DNA of 6,029 nt from Paracoccaceae bacterium (GCA_027080755.1 JALWQC010000245.1:1-6029), one strand, 5' to 3'. Counted from the stretch's first letter, positions 1-6,029 are shown. Numbers and translations: made by a program. The notes: a model not told the origin generated them from the sequence alone.

Positions 1-671
1 ATACCAACATGTTCGGGCTGGGGCTGAACGCCACATGGCGCCCTACGCTGTTCGGCATGGATTTGCAGTTCAACGCCGGTTTCTACCTGTCGGCGGTGAT
101 TCTGATCCTTGTGTTCTATCTTAGCATCCGCATCTTCCGCTCGCCTTTCGGGCTGATGTTGCAGGCAATCAAGACCAACCAGAACCGGCTTATGTATACC
201 GGCGTGAACACAAAGCCCTACATGCTGGCGGCTTTCGTGATCTCGGGCATGTATGCGGGGCTGGCCGGTGGTTTGCTGGCCGCGATGGACCCGCTGGCGG
301 GGCCGGACCGGATGCAGTGGACGGAATCGGGCGCGGTGGTTCTGATGGTTATCCTTGGCGGCACAGGCACCCTGATCGGGCCGGTGCTGGGCGCAGGCAC
401 CATCAATTACTTCGAGAAAATCTTTTCGCGGATCAACGACAACACCCTGCACGGCTGGTTCGATTTCCTGCCCGCATGGATGGACAACACCCTTGTGTTT
501 CTTATCCACCCGTTTGTCGGCAAGGGCTGGCAGCTGACGCTGGGGCTGTTGTTTGTGGTGATCGTCGTCTTCCTGCCCGGCGGGTTGATGGAAGGGGCCG
601 CGCGGCTGCGGAAAAAATTCACGGGCGTTAACAAGGGCACGGTGGATTCCACCGGCACCCCGGCAGAATAG
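1..671 (+). CDS. livM: Branched-chain amino acid-type ABC transporter permease, LivM-like (5' partial)
   Basis: Inner-membrane permease subunit of a HAAT-family (branched-chain amino acid-type) ABC importer. The frame is open to the left edge (codons for Thr-Asn precede the Met at 9), and LivM proteins usually exceed 290 residues, so Met-9 is internal and the true start lies upstream. Counting from that Met, hydrophobic segments lie at about 25-42, 72-92, 108-132 and 175-193. The family pattern is clear: [13 protein letters not shown] at 45-57 (cytoplasmic loop that contacts the ATPases), [17 protein letters not shown] at 75-91, and [18 protein letters not shown] at 112-129, ending in FLPGGL before a charged tail. 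The stop is TAG at 669-671, 11 bases before livG. The substrate cannot be read from this subunit; amino acids, amides, urea or carboxylic acids are all known for the family. The symbol denotes family only. Confidence 0.92.
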   Translation, partial: TNMFGLGLNATWRPTLFGMDLQFNAGFYLSAVILILVFYLSIRIFRSPFGLMLQAIKTNQNRLMYTGVNTKPYMLAAFVISGMYAGLAGGLLAAMDPLAGPDRMQWTESGAVVLMVILGGTGTLIGPVLGAGTINYFEKIFSRINDNTLHGWFDFLPAWMDNTLVFLIHPFVGKGWQLTLGLLFVVIVVFLPGGLMEGAARLRKKFTGVNKGTVDSTGTPAE

Positions 672-682
672 GAACAGGACCA

Positions 683-1441
683 ATGGGAATTCTAGAAGTC
701 CAGAACGTCAACAAGCACTTTGGCGGCCTGCATGCGCTGAACAATGTCAACCTTAGCGTCGAGGAAGGCTCGGTCCATGCGATCATCGGGCCGAACGGGG
801 CGGGGAAGTCCACCTTTCTGAACTGCCTGATCGGCAAGCTGAAGCCGGACACCGGATCCGTCATGTTCGACGGGGCGCCGGTGTTGGGCAAGAAGCCGCA
901 CGAGATCAACCAGATGGGCATCAGCCGCGTTTTCCAGACTCCCGAGATCTTTGCGGATCTGACGGTGTTCGAAAACGTGATGATCCCCTGTTTTGCCAAG
1001 CGCGACGGCAGTTTTACCCTGAACGCCCTGCAACGGGTGCGGCGGGAAACGGACATCCGCGAAAAGGCGGAAAAGATGCTGCTGGATGTGAATATGCAGG
1101 ACAAGATCCATGTAGAGGCCTCGGCCCTGTCGCGCGGGGACAAGCGGCGCCTTGAAATGGCGATGTGCCTGTCGCAGGACCCCAAGCTGCTGTTGCTGGA
1201 CGAGCCGACGGCCGGCATGGCGCGGGCCGACACCAACAACACCATCGATCTGCTCAAGCATATCGGGGAAACCCGCAACATCACCAAGGTAATCATCGAA
1301 CACGACATGCATGTGGTGTTCAGCCTGGCCACCAGAATCTCGGTTCTGGCACAGGGCGCGATCATTGCCGAGGATATCCCCGAGAACATCAAGGGGCATC
1401 CGAAGGTGCGCGAAGCCTATCTCGGGGAGGCAGAGGTATGA
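683..1441 (+). CDS. livG: HAAT-type ABC transporter ATP-binding protein, LivG-like
   Basis: Cytoplasmic ATPase of the importer, 252 residues, the usual length for LivG. Visible motifs are Walker A GPNGAGKST (36-44), Q-loop Gln85 in FQTPEIF, signature LSRGDKRRLE (149-158), Walker B LLLLDEP (169-175, Asp173/Glu174) followed by TAGM, and H-loop His207 in IEHDMHVV. The TAGM after Walker B, the EHDM motif and the C-terminal PKVREAYLG are typical of LivG rather than LivF. The signature has Arg in place of the first Gly of LSGGQ and Asp in place of Gln; LivG proteins often vary here. The start at 683 has AGGA at 670-673 with a 9-base spacing, overlapping the end of the permease gene, so coupled translation is likely. 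The stop TGA overlaps the livF start. Paired with LivF, it should form the ATPase heterodimer. The substrate is not determinable. Confidence 0.95.
   Translation: MGILEVQNVNKHFGGLHALNNVNLSVEEGSVHAIIGPNGAGKSTFLNCLIGKLKPDTGSVMFDGAPVLGKKPHEINQMGISRVFQTPEIFADLTVFENVMIPCFAKRDGSFTLNALQRVRRETDIREKAEKMLLDVNMQDKIHVEASALSRGDKRRLEMAMCLSQDPKLLLLDEPTAGMARADTNNTIDLLKHIGETRNITKVIIEHDMHVVFSLATRISVLAQGAIIAEDIPENIKGHPKVREAYLGEAEV
1426..1430 (+). promoter_or_regulatory. Ribosome binding site fixing the livF start
   Basis: GGAGG lies inside the last codons of livG, 7 bases before ATG at 1438. It decides the livF start over the more upstream in-frame ATG codons (from 1165), which would add about 90 residues unlike any ABC ATPase. 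ATG 1438-1440 and TGA 1439-1441 share bases (ATGA), the usual sign of translational coupling. Confidence 0.8.
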
Positions 1442-2163
1442 ACGATTCGACAAACACGCCGGCCTATTTTTCGGCATGGGACATCCATTCCTATTACGGC
1501 GAAAGCTACATCGTGCAAGGTGTCAGCTTCAACATCCACGAAGGCGAAATCCTGGCCCTTCTGGGGCGGAACGGGGCGGGCAAGACCTCGACTCTGCGCT
1601 CCATCGCGCGCCTTGACAGCCCCTCGGTGACGCACGGGGAAATCTGGCTGGACCATCAGCCGATCCACGATATGGCCGCATGGCAGGCCGCGCAGGCCGG
1701 TATCGCGCTGGTGCCGGAGGACCGCCGGATCATTCAGGGCCTGACGGTTCAGGAAAATCTGGAACTGGCCCAGATCGCCCCGCCGCACGGCTGGTCGATC
1801 GAGCGCATTTACGAGCTGTTCCCCCGTCTGGGCGAGCGCAAAAACCAGGAAGGCACCACGCTTTCGGGGGGCGAGCAACAGATGCTGGCCATCGGCCGTG
1901 CCCTTGCGCGCGACATCAAGCTGCTGCTGCTGGACGAACCCTACGAGGGGCTGGCCCCCGTGATCGTGCAGGAAATCGAACGCACGCTGGCGCAGATCAA
2001 GGATCTGGGAATTACCACCGTGATCGTGGAACAGAACGCCATCGCCGCCCTGAAACTGGCGGATCGGGCGGTTATTCTGGACACCGGACAGGTGGTTTTT
2101 GACGGTTCCGCGCAGGAGGTTCTGGACAACGAGGCCCTGCGGGAGGAATATCTCGCCATCTAG
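1438..2163 (+). CDS. livF: HAAT-type ABC transporter ATP-binding protein, LivF-like
   Basis: Second cytoplasmic ATPase of the importer, 241 residues, the normal LivF length. Motifs in order: Walker A GRNGAGKTS (43-51), VPEDRRIIQGLTVQENL (92-108; the equivalent of the LivF VPEGRRIFPGLTVEENL block), signature LSGGEQQML (142-150), Walker B LLLLDEP (162-168, Asp166/Glu167), YEGLAP (169-174), and VEQN (197-200), where Gln199 replaces the H-loop His, as is usual in LivF. The GLAP and VEQN motifs separate it from LivG. The start at 1438 overlaps the livG stop and has a GGAGG site. Longer in-frame versions exist upstream but lie wholly inside livG and encode no recognisable domain. The last gene of the visible transporter block, it is followed 66 bases later by acs on the same strand. 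Confidence 0.96.
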   Translation: MNDSTNTPAYFSAWDIHSYYGESYIVQGVSFNIHEGEILALLGRNGAGKTSTLRSIARLDSPSVTHGEIWLDHQPIHDMAAWQAAQAGIALVPEDRRIIQGLTVQENLELAQIAPPHGWSIERIYELFPRLGERKNQEGTTLSGGEQQMLAIGRALARDIKLLLLDEPYEGLAPVIVQEIERTLAQIKDLGITTVIVEQNAIAALKLADRAVILDTGQVVFDGSAQEVLDNEALREEYLAI

Positions 2164-2229
2164 AACGCCGCAAAGACGGCATATTTTGACAACAGGGGGG
2201 CCTGTCCCCCGTTTGCAGGAAGAAACGCT
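2164..2229 (+). promoter_or_regulatory. livF-acs spacer with G/C hairpin and -35-like box
   Basis: This 66-base gap contains three things. First, a small 4-bp stem GCCG/CGGC (2167-2170 with 2177-2180) followed by ATATTTT, at best a weak terminator. Second, an exact TTGACA at 2186-2191, matching a sigma-70 -35 box, but nothing resembling a -10 box occurs 16-19 bases downstream. Third, a stronger hairpin at 2191-2213 pairing AAC + GGGGG with CCCCC + GTT (one bulged A, loop about 6 bases) without a following T-run. The acs Shine-Dalgarno, AGGA at 2217-2220, sits just after this hairpin, 9 bases before the ATG. Whether acs has its own promoter, or the hairpin tunes read-through or translation from the transporter operon, cannot be settled from sequence alone. 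Confidence 0.45.
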
Positions 2230-4173
2230 ATGACACAGAAAACCTATCCGCCCTCGGAAGAGATCGTGAAAAACGCATGGGTTGACGCAGAGGGCTACAA
2301 GAAGATGTATGCCGAATCCGTTGCCGACCCGGACAAGTTCTGGGGCGAGCAGGGCAAGCGTCTGGACTGGATCAAGCCCTATACCAAGGTGAAAAACACC
2401 AGCTTTGCCTATCCTGATATTTCCATCAAATGGTTCGAGGACGGTGTTCTGAACGTCGCCGCCAACTGCATCGACCGCCATCTGGAAGACCGCGCGGATC
2501 AGGTTGCGATCATCTGGGAGGGTGACGAGCCGGACCAGAACAAAAACATCACCTACAGGGAACTGCACGAGCGGGTGTCCAAATTCGCCAACGTGTTGAA
2601 GCATATGGGCGTCAAGAAAGGGGACCGCGTTGTCCTCTATATGCCGATGATCCCCGAGGCCGCCTATGCCATGCTGGCCTGTGCGCGGATCGGCGCGGTG
2701 CATTCGGTGGTGTTCGCGGGCTTCTCGCCGGATGCTCTGGCCAACCGTATCAACGATTCCGGTGCGCGGGTTGTCATCACCGCCGACCATGCCCCGCGGG
2801 GCGGGCGCGATACGCCGCTGAAATCCAACACGGATGCGGCCTTGCTGCACTGTGATGACCACGTCAAAATGCTGGTTGTCCAGCACACCGGAGCCCAGAC
2901 CACATGGGTAGAGGGGCGCGATTTCTATCTGCACGAGCTGGAAAAAGAGGTCTCTGCCGATTGCCCGCCCGAGCCGATGAACGCCGAGGATCCGCTGTTT
3001 ATCCTGTATACCTCCGGCTCTACCGGACAGCCCAAGGGCGTGGTGCATACCACCGGCGGCTATCTGACCTATGCCGCGATGACGCACCAGTATACGTTCG
3101 ACTACCACGACGGCGATATTTTCTGGTGCACGGCCGATGTGGGCTGGGTCACCGGTCACAGCTATATTGTTTACGGCCCGCTGGCCAACGGCGCGACGAC
3201 CCTGATGTTCGAGGGCGTGCCGACCTATCCCGATGCCTCGCGTTTCTGGCAGATCTGCGAGAAATACAAGGTGAACCAGTTCTACACCGCCCCGACCGCC
3301 ATTCGCGCGCTGATGGGGCAGGGCAAGGAATATGTCGAAAAATGCGACCTGTCCTCCTTGCGGATTCTGGGAACCGTGGGCGAGCCGATCAACCCCGAGG
3401 CCTGGCACTGGTATAACGATGTCGTCGGCAAGGGCCGTTGCCCGATTGTCGATACATGGTGGCAGACGGAAACCGGCGGGCACATGCTGACCCCGCTGCC
3501 CGGCGCGACGGCAACCAAGCCCGGTTCCGCGCAGCAGCCGTTTTTCGGGGTGCAGCCGGTGGTTCTGGATGCACATACAGGCGCCGAAATCGACGAAATC
3601 CCCTGCGAGGGCGTTCTGGCGATCAAGGACAGCTGGCCGGGCCAGATGCGCACGATTTACGGCGATCACGAACGCTTCGTGAAGACCTACTTCAGCGACT
3701 ACAAGGGCTATTACTTCGCCGGTGACGGATGCCGCCGCGACGAGGACGGCGATTACTGGATCACCGGCCGCGTCGATGATGTGATCAACGTTTCCGGCCA
3801 CCGCATGGGCACGGCCGAGGTCGAAAGCGCCCTTGTCGCCCATGTCGATGTGGCCGAGGCCGCCGTGGTCGGCTATCCCCACGCCATCAAGGGACAGGGG
3901 ATTTACGCCTATGTCACCCTGATGAACGGGGTAGAGCCGAGCGAGGCACTGCGCAAGGATCTGGAAAAATGGGTGCGCACGGAAATCGGCCCGATTGCCA
4001 AGCCGGACCTGATCCAGTGGGCGCCGGGTCTGCCGAAAACCCGTTCCGGCAAGATCATGCGCCGTATTTTGCGTAAAATTGCCGAGAACGACTACGGCTC
4101 GCTCGGGGACACCTCGACACTGGCCGATCCTTCGGTGGTGGACGAGCTGATAGAAAACCGCATGAACCGCTAA
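2230..4173 (+). CDS. acs: Acetyl-CoA synthetase (AMP-forming acetate--CoA ligase)
   Basis: Cytoplasmic enzyme that converts acetate, ATP and CoA to acetyl-CoA, AMP and PPi through an acetyl-adenylate; it is the high-affinity route for acetate use. It has 647 residues, full length for the family (about 650). The N-terminal ACS domain is followed by CoA-contact Arg190/Arg193 in PRGGR, the P-loop [10 protein letters not shown] (261-270), [10 protein letters not shown] (302-311) with Val307/Thr308 in the acetate pocket, and WWQTETGG (410-417), whose Trp411 equivalent restricts the pocket to short acyl groups. Then come GDG (498-500), the hinge [18 protein letters not shown] (513-530), Arg583, and [11 protein letters not shown] with Lys608, the lysine acetylated to switch the enzyme off in Salmonella Acs (Lys609 there). 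The retained pocket residues favour acetate over longer acids; propionate is a possible secondary substrate. AGGA lies 9 bases before the ATG. It follows livF on the same strand and ends at a strong terminator. Confidence 0.98.
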   Translation: MTQKTYPPSEEIVKNAWVDAEGYKKMYAESVADPDKFWGEQGKRLDWIKPYTKVKNTSFAYPDISIKWFEDGVLNVAANCIDRHLEDRADQVAIIWEGDEPDQNKNITYRELHERVSKFANVLKHMGVKKGDRVVLYMPMIPEAAYAMLACARIGAVHSVVFAGFSPDALANRINDSGARVVITADHAPRGGRDTPLKSNTDAALLHCDDHVKMLVVQHTGAQTTWVEGRDFYLHELEKEVSADCPPEPMNAEDPLFILYTSGSTGQPKGVVHTTGGYLTYAAMTHQYTFDYHDGDIFWCTADVGWVTGHSYIVYGPLANGATTLMFEGVPTYPDASRFWQICEKYKVNQFYTAPTAIRALMGQGKEYVEKCDLSSLRILGTVGEPINPEAWHWYNDVVGKGRCPIVDTWWQTETGGHMLTPLPGATATKPGSAQQPFFGVQPVVLDAHTGAEIDEIPCEGVLAIKDSWPGQMRTIYGDHERFVKTYFSDYKGYYFAGDGCRRDEDGDYWITGRVDDVINVSGHRMGTAEVESALVAHVDVAEAAVVGYPHAIKGQGIYAYVTLMNGVEPSEALRKDLEKWVRTEIGPIAKPDLIQWAPGLPKTRSGKIMRRILRKIAENDYGSLGDTSTLADPSVVDELIENRMNR

Positions 4174-4191
4174 AGCGGCACATTCCAAACC

Positions 4192-4222
4192 AAAGGCCCG
4201 CCTCCGTTAGCGGGCCTTTTTT
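4192..4222 (+). terminator. Rho-independent terminator after acs, possibly bidirectional
   Basis: The stem AAGGCCCGC (4193-4201) pairs with GCGGGCCTT (4210-4218) around the 8-base loop 4202-4209, followed by six T residues at 4217-4222. It begins 18 bases after the acs stop. The opposite-strand gene ends at 4221-4223, so its stop codon lies within the T-run. Read on the minus strand, the same stem follows that gene immediately and is trailed by the weaker T-rich tract TTTGGTTTGG, so it may serve both converging units. Confidence 0.92.
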
Positions 4223-5234
4223 ATGGCGTGATGATGATTTTGCCGTCCGGTATCCGGCTGGCCGCGGCCAGTTTTTCCACCAGTTCGGGCAGCTTTATGC
4301 GTGCGGAAATGTCGGTTTTCCAGCGACCGTCGGCAAAACGGGCCTGGACCTGCTGCACCACGCGGGCCTGCACCTCGGGCGGGGTTTGTGACATCCAGCG
4401 GGTCAGCCAGAACCCTTCTATCCGTTTGCCCATGAAAATCAGCTGGCCCATTTCGCTCAGGCAGGGGGGATTTTTCCCCAGCTTGCCATAGCTGACCCAG
4501 CGGGCGTTGTTGGGCATGCGGGTAAAGACGGTTTCCGACACCGGATCCGAGACCGCATCCAGAAACACCCGCGGTTTCAGGCGGCGGCTGACGGCGGCGA
4601 AGGTTTCGGCGAAATCCGGCGTGGTGACGTCCAGAACCTCTGCCGCCCCCAGCGCGGCCAGCGGGGCGCGGGTACCGGCGCGGCGCACAAGGGCGATGGC
4701 GTTCAGGCCCTTGTCGCGTGCCAGCCCGATCATCAGTTTCCCCAGCTGGCTGCTGGCGGCCGAAATCACGAAAGAGTCCCCCTCGGCCGCGGCCAGATCG
4801 ACCATTGCCATCGCCGTCATCGGGTTGACGATTTGCGCGGCGCCGTCCTCGTCCGTGATGTCGGGGTGCAGGGGGATGCAATGGGCGGCATCGGTCAGGG
4901 CAAATTCCGCCCAGGCCCCCGATCCGCCCTGCGCCACAACGAAAGCGACCCGTTTTCCCAGCAGCCCTTCGGCGCCTTTGCCGGCCTCTACCACGTCGCC
5001 GCAGCCCTCGAATCCGGCCGGTGCGCCCTTGCGTCGCGGCTGGCCGTATTCCCCCTTGATGAAATGCAGATCCGAGGGGTTGACCGCCGCCGCCCGCAGA
5101 CGGATCAGAACCTGGCCGGCCGCAGGAACCGGCACGGCAATATCGGCGTTTTCCAGATAAAGCGCGGCGTCCTCTATTACCGGTCCTTCGGAAAGGCCGG
5201 AATAACCGTCGTGTTTCTGGATGACTGCGAACAT
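4221..5234 (-). CDS. Zinc-independent MDR oxidoreductase, 2-enoyl thioester reductase-like (MECR/ETR type)
   Basis: Probable NAD(P)H-dependent oxidoreductase of the medium-chain dehydrogenase/reductase superfamily, 337 residues, cytoplasmic (no signal or membrane segment). The N-terminal GroES-like domain has [13 protein letters not shown] (52-64), [12 protein letters not shown] (74-85) and GSGAWAEF (104-111). The Rossmann part has NPMTAMAM (137-144), [19 protein letters not shown] (155-173) and ALVRR (181-185). EGFWLTRW (273-280) matches the RGFWLSQW block of mitochondrial 2-enoyl reductases, and Tyr63 in KGEYG lines up with their catalytic Tyr. No Cys cluster for structural zinc and no catalytic zinc ligands are seen. 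ETR-family enzymes reduce trans-2-enoyl-CoA or enoyl-ACP; quinone or other enone substrates remain possible. It starts 9 bases after irr, with AGGG overlapping the irr TAG, so the two are probably one transcript. The coenzyme loop lacks the usual second Gly (AASSQLG). Family assignment is firm, substrate is inference. Confidence 0.9.
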   Translation of the reverse strand: MFAVIQKHDGYSGLSEGPVIEDAALYLENADIAVPVPAAGQVLIRLRAAAVNPSDLHFIKGEYGQPRRKGAPAGFEGCGDVVEAGKGAEGLLGKRVAFVVAQGGSGAWAEFALTDAAHCIPLHPDITDEDGAAQIVNPMTAMAMVDLAAAEGDSFVISAASSQLGKLMIGLARDKGLNAIALVRRAGTRAPLAALGAAEVLDVTTPDFAETFAAVSRRLKPRVFLDAVSDPVSETVFTRMPNNARWVSYGKLGKNPPCLSEMGQLIFMGKRIEGFWLTRWMSQTPPEVQARVVQQVQARFADGRWKTDISARIKLPELVEKLAAASRIPDGKIIITP

Positions 5235-5243
5235 GGGCCTGCC

Positions 5244-5669
5244 CTATTCGTGGCGCACCCGTATCACCACATCGATTTTGGAAATGACGGTCCCCTCGGG
5301 GGCCTTGGGGATATCCGCGAATTTCACCGCATCCGCAGGGGCGTCGGTCAGGGTGTTGTCCTCTTCCCAGTAATAGTGCGGGTGGTCGTCAAGGCGGGTG
5401 TCGAAATAGGATCCGTTCCCGTCCACGGTAACCTCCATCATAAGCCCCGCCTCGCAAAAGGCGCGCAGGGTGTTGTAGACGGTCGCCAGCGAAACCTGCG
5501 CCCCGCTTTGGCGCACGGCGTCAAACAGGTGTTCGGCGGTCACATGGCGGTCCTTGCCGTCGCCCACAAGCAGCTCGGCCAGGGCCAGACGTTGGCGCGT
5601 GGGGCGCAGCCGGGCGCTGGCAAGCCATGTGGCGGCGCGTTCTTTGGGTGTCGGTTCTGTCATGGTCAT
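5244..5669 (-). CDS. irr: Iron/heme-responsive transcriptional regulator Irr (Fur family)
   Basis: DNA-binding regulator of 141 residues, the usual Fur/Irr length. Irr proteins of alphaproteobacteria act mainly when iron is scarce, repressing heme and iron-using genes and activating uptake genes at ICE operators, and respond to heme rather than to Fe2+ alone. The winged-helix domain shows [14 protein letters not shown] (21-34), [12 protein letters not shown] (41-52) and the recognition helix [19 protein letters not shown] (59-77). The wing [23 protein letters not shown] (78-100) and the C-terminal IDVVIRVRH (132-140) match the Irr pattern (YFDT...DHHH, then D-V-V-V-R-V-R) rather than classical Fur. 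The HHH heme-binding motif reads His96-Pro97-His98. There is no N-terminal Cys-Pro heme regulatory motif, as expected for Rhodobacterales-type Irr, and Cys72 is the only cysteine, so no CXXC zinc site. An alternative start is Met3 at 5663. GGA lies 9 bases before the first ATG. It is divergent from fabA and upstream of the ETR-like reductase. Confidence 0.9.
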   Translation of the reverse strand: MTMTEPTPKERAATWLASARLRPTRQRLALAELLVGDGKDRHVTAEHLFDAVRQSGAQVSLATVYNTLRAFCEAGLMMEVTVDGNGSYFDTRLDDHPHYYWEEDNTLTDAPADAVKFADIPKAPEGTVISKIDVVIRVRHE

Positions 5670-5783
5670 AGCAATATATCCGGTATTTTCCCGTACTATA
5701 TAGTATTTCCCCTTCTATATGCCAGCCCCCTTGCACCCGCTATTGCGCCGCGCAAGGTTGAGGTGGTAGGAATAGGGCAACTT
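5670..5783. promoter_or_regulatory. Divergent irr/fabA regulatory region
   Basis: The spacer between the divergent irr and fabA starts (up to 5807 if fabA begins at 5808). The irr-proximal part (5670-5720) is markedly AT-rich against the GC-rich surroundings. It holds a perfect palindrome TACTATATAGTA (5694-5705), which contains TATAGT, five of six matches to a -10 box, on both strands. It also holds an imperfect inverted repeat, ATATAGTA (5698-5705) and TTCTATAT (5713-5720), and a direct repeat GTATTTTCCC (5683-5692) / GTATTTCCCC (5703-5712) with a 20-base period. TATATT on the minus strand (complement of 5673-5678) is a further -10-like match. No good -35 box pairs with any of them at 16-18 bases. 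A small hairpin TTGCG/CGCAA (5743-5747, 5751-5755) lies nearer fabA. The region must hold both promoters, but exact start points cannot be assigned. Confidence 0.55.
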
Positions 5784-5807
5784 ATGACTTCTGGAGTATC
5801 CCCCGAA

Positions 5808-6029
5808 ATGACCGACCGCCCGACCAGTTTTGACTATGACGACCTGATTTCCTGCGCACAGGGGGAAATGTTCGGCCCCGGCAACGCACAGCTGCCGATG
5901 CCCCCCATGCTGATGATGGACCGCATCACCGAGATTTCCGCCGACGGCGGCACGAATGGCGAAGGGCATGTGGTGGCGGAGCTGGATATCAAGCCGGACC
6001 TGTGGTTTTTCCCCTGCCATTTCGTCGGC
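5808..6029 (+). CDS. fabA: 3-hydroxydecanoyl-ACP dehydratase/isomerase FabA (3' partial)
   Basis: Cytoplasmic hot-dog-fold enzyme that dehydrates 3-hydroxydecanoyl-ACP and isomerises trans-2- to cis-3-decenoyl-ACP, the branch point to unsaturated fatty acids in type II synthesis. The first 74 codons are present and the frame is open at the right edge. [23 protein letters not shown] (18-40), [12 protein letters not shown] (56-67) and CHFVG (70-74) follow E. coli FabA closely. His71, counted with Met, falls at the same number as the catalytic His of E. coli FabA (His70 without Met); the catalytic Asp lies past the edge. This numbering match is the reason for choosing ATG 5808, which has GGAG 11 bases upstream (5793-5796). 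ATG 5784, with AGGG 6 bases upstream, would add eight residues (MTSGVSPE) and cannot be excluded. fabB would be expected downstream but is not in view. It is transcribed away from irr. Confidence 0.95.
   Translation, partial: MTDRPTSFDYDDLISCAQGEMFGPGNAQLPMPPMLMMDRITEISADGGTNGEGHVVAELDIKPDLWFFPCHFVG

Noticed and set aside
149..158. LivG signature variant (LSRGDKRRLE, protein coordinates) as a sign of an inactive ATPase
   Set aside because: Walker A, Walker B, Q-loop and H-loop are all intact, and LivG proteins commonly vary at these signature positions.
1165..1437. N-terminal extension of livF starting inside livG
   Set aside because: The extra 91 residues are the out-of-frame translation of livG. 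The GGAGG-preceded ATG at 1438 gives a standard-length LivF.
628..1477. Two overlapping minus-strand open frames (628-1392 and 692-1477) antisense to livG
   Set aside because: Shadows of a confidently identified ABC ATPase; no domain, no initiation signal.
2203..2217. Possible sigma-54 promoter ending in TTTGCA upstream of acs
   Set aside because: The required GG about ten bases before the GC of the -12 element is absent.
1417..4188. A 923-codon open frame on the minus strand, antisense to livF and acs
   Set aside because: It lies opposite two genes with unmistakable motifs. Its translation shows no recognisable domain and is rich in Gly, Ala, Arg, His and Val, as expected for an antisense frame in GC-rich coding DNA. 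No ribosome site or promoter favours it.
4507..5160. A 217-codon plus-strand open frame opposite the ETR-like reductase
   Set aside because: The Ser/Ala/Arg-rich translation has no domain, whereas the minus strand shows conserved MDR motifs throughout.
5743..5755. Hairpin TTGCG-CCG-CGCAA as a terminator or riboswitch
   Set aside because: Five base pairs, a 3-base loop and no T-run; too small to assign a function.
5715..6020. Minus-strand open frame covering the fabA start and the spacer
   Set aside because: The fabA reading is conserved and has catalytic motifs; the antisense translation has none.
1..6029. CRISPR arrays, insertion sequences, tRNA or rRNA genes, phage or toxin-antitoxin genes
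   Set aside because: None seen: no regularly spaced repeats, no transposase-like frames or terminal inverted repeats, and nearly all DNA is accounted for by seven housekeeping-type genes.

Overview
The window looks like ordinary chromosomal sequence from a GC-rich alphaproteobacterium, most likely of the order Rhodobacterales (Roseobacter/Paracoccus/Rhodobacter relatives). The main pointers are a Fur-family protein with the wing and C-terminal pattern of Irr, a regulator essentially confined to alphaproteobacteria, and its position head to head with fabA. The protein sequences also look like that group. This placement is inferred from recognition of the proteins and was not checked by a search.

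Region 1 (1-4173, plus strand) holds the 3' end of a branched-chain-type (HAAT family) ABC transporter operon followed by acetyl-CoA synthetase. It contains a LivM-like permease whose 5' end lies outside the window, a LivG-like ATPase, and a LivF-like ATPase whose start overlaps the livG stop (ATGA). After a 66-bp gap with a G/C hairpin comes a complete acs. The solute-binding protein and the second permease are not in view, so the transported substrate is unknown. The proximity of acs suggests, but does not show, that the cargo is an acid or is catabolised to acetate. A strong intrinsic terminator at 4192-4222 closes this block.

Region 2 (4221-5669, minus strand) is a two-gene unit converging on that terminator. 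The first gene is irr, the iron/heme-responsive Fur-family regulator. Nine bases later comes a zinc-less medium-chain dehydrogenase/reductase that most resembles the 2-enoyl thioester reductase (MECR/ETR) group. The Shine-Dalgarno of the reductase overlaps the irr stop codon, so the two genes are probably co-transcribed and translationally coupled.

Region 3 (5670-6029) is a compact divergent regulatory region followed by the first 74 codons of fabA, the dehydratase/isomerase that starts anaerobic-type unsaturated fatty acid synthesis. The AT-rich part of the spacer carries a perfect 12-bp palindrome, an overlapping imperfect inverted repeat with half-sites resembling Irr (ICE) half-sites, and a direct repeat with a 20-bp period.

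I found no mobile elements, CRISPR arrays, RNA genes or prophage traces, and no clear sign of an undescribed system. The points most worth following are the irr / enoyl-reductase / fabA arrangement with its symmetric operator-like DNA, the altered His motif of Irr, and the pairing of an uncharacterised HAAT transporter with acs.
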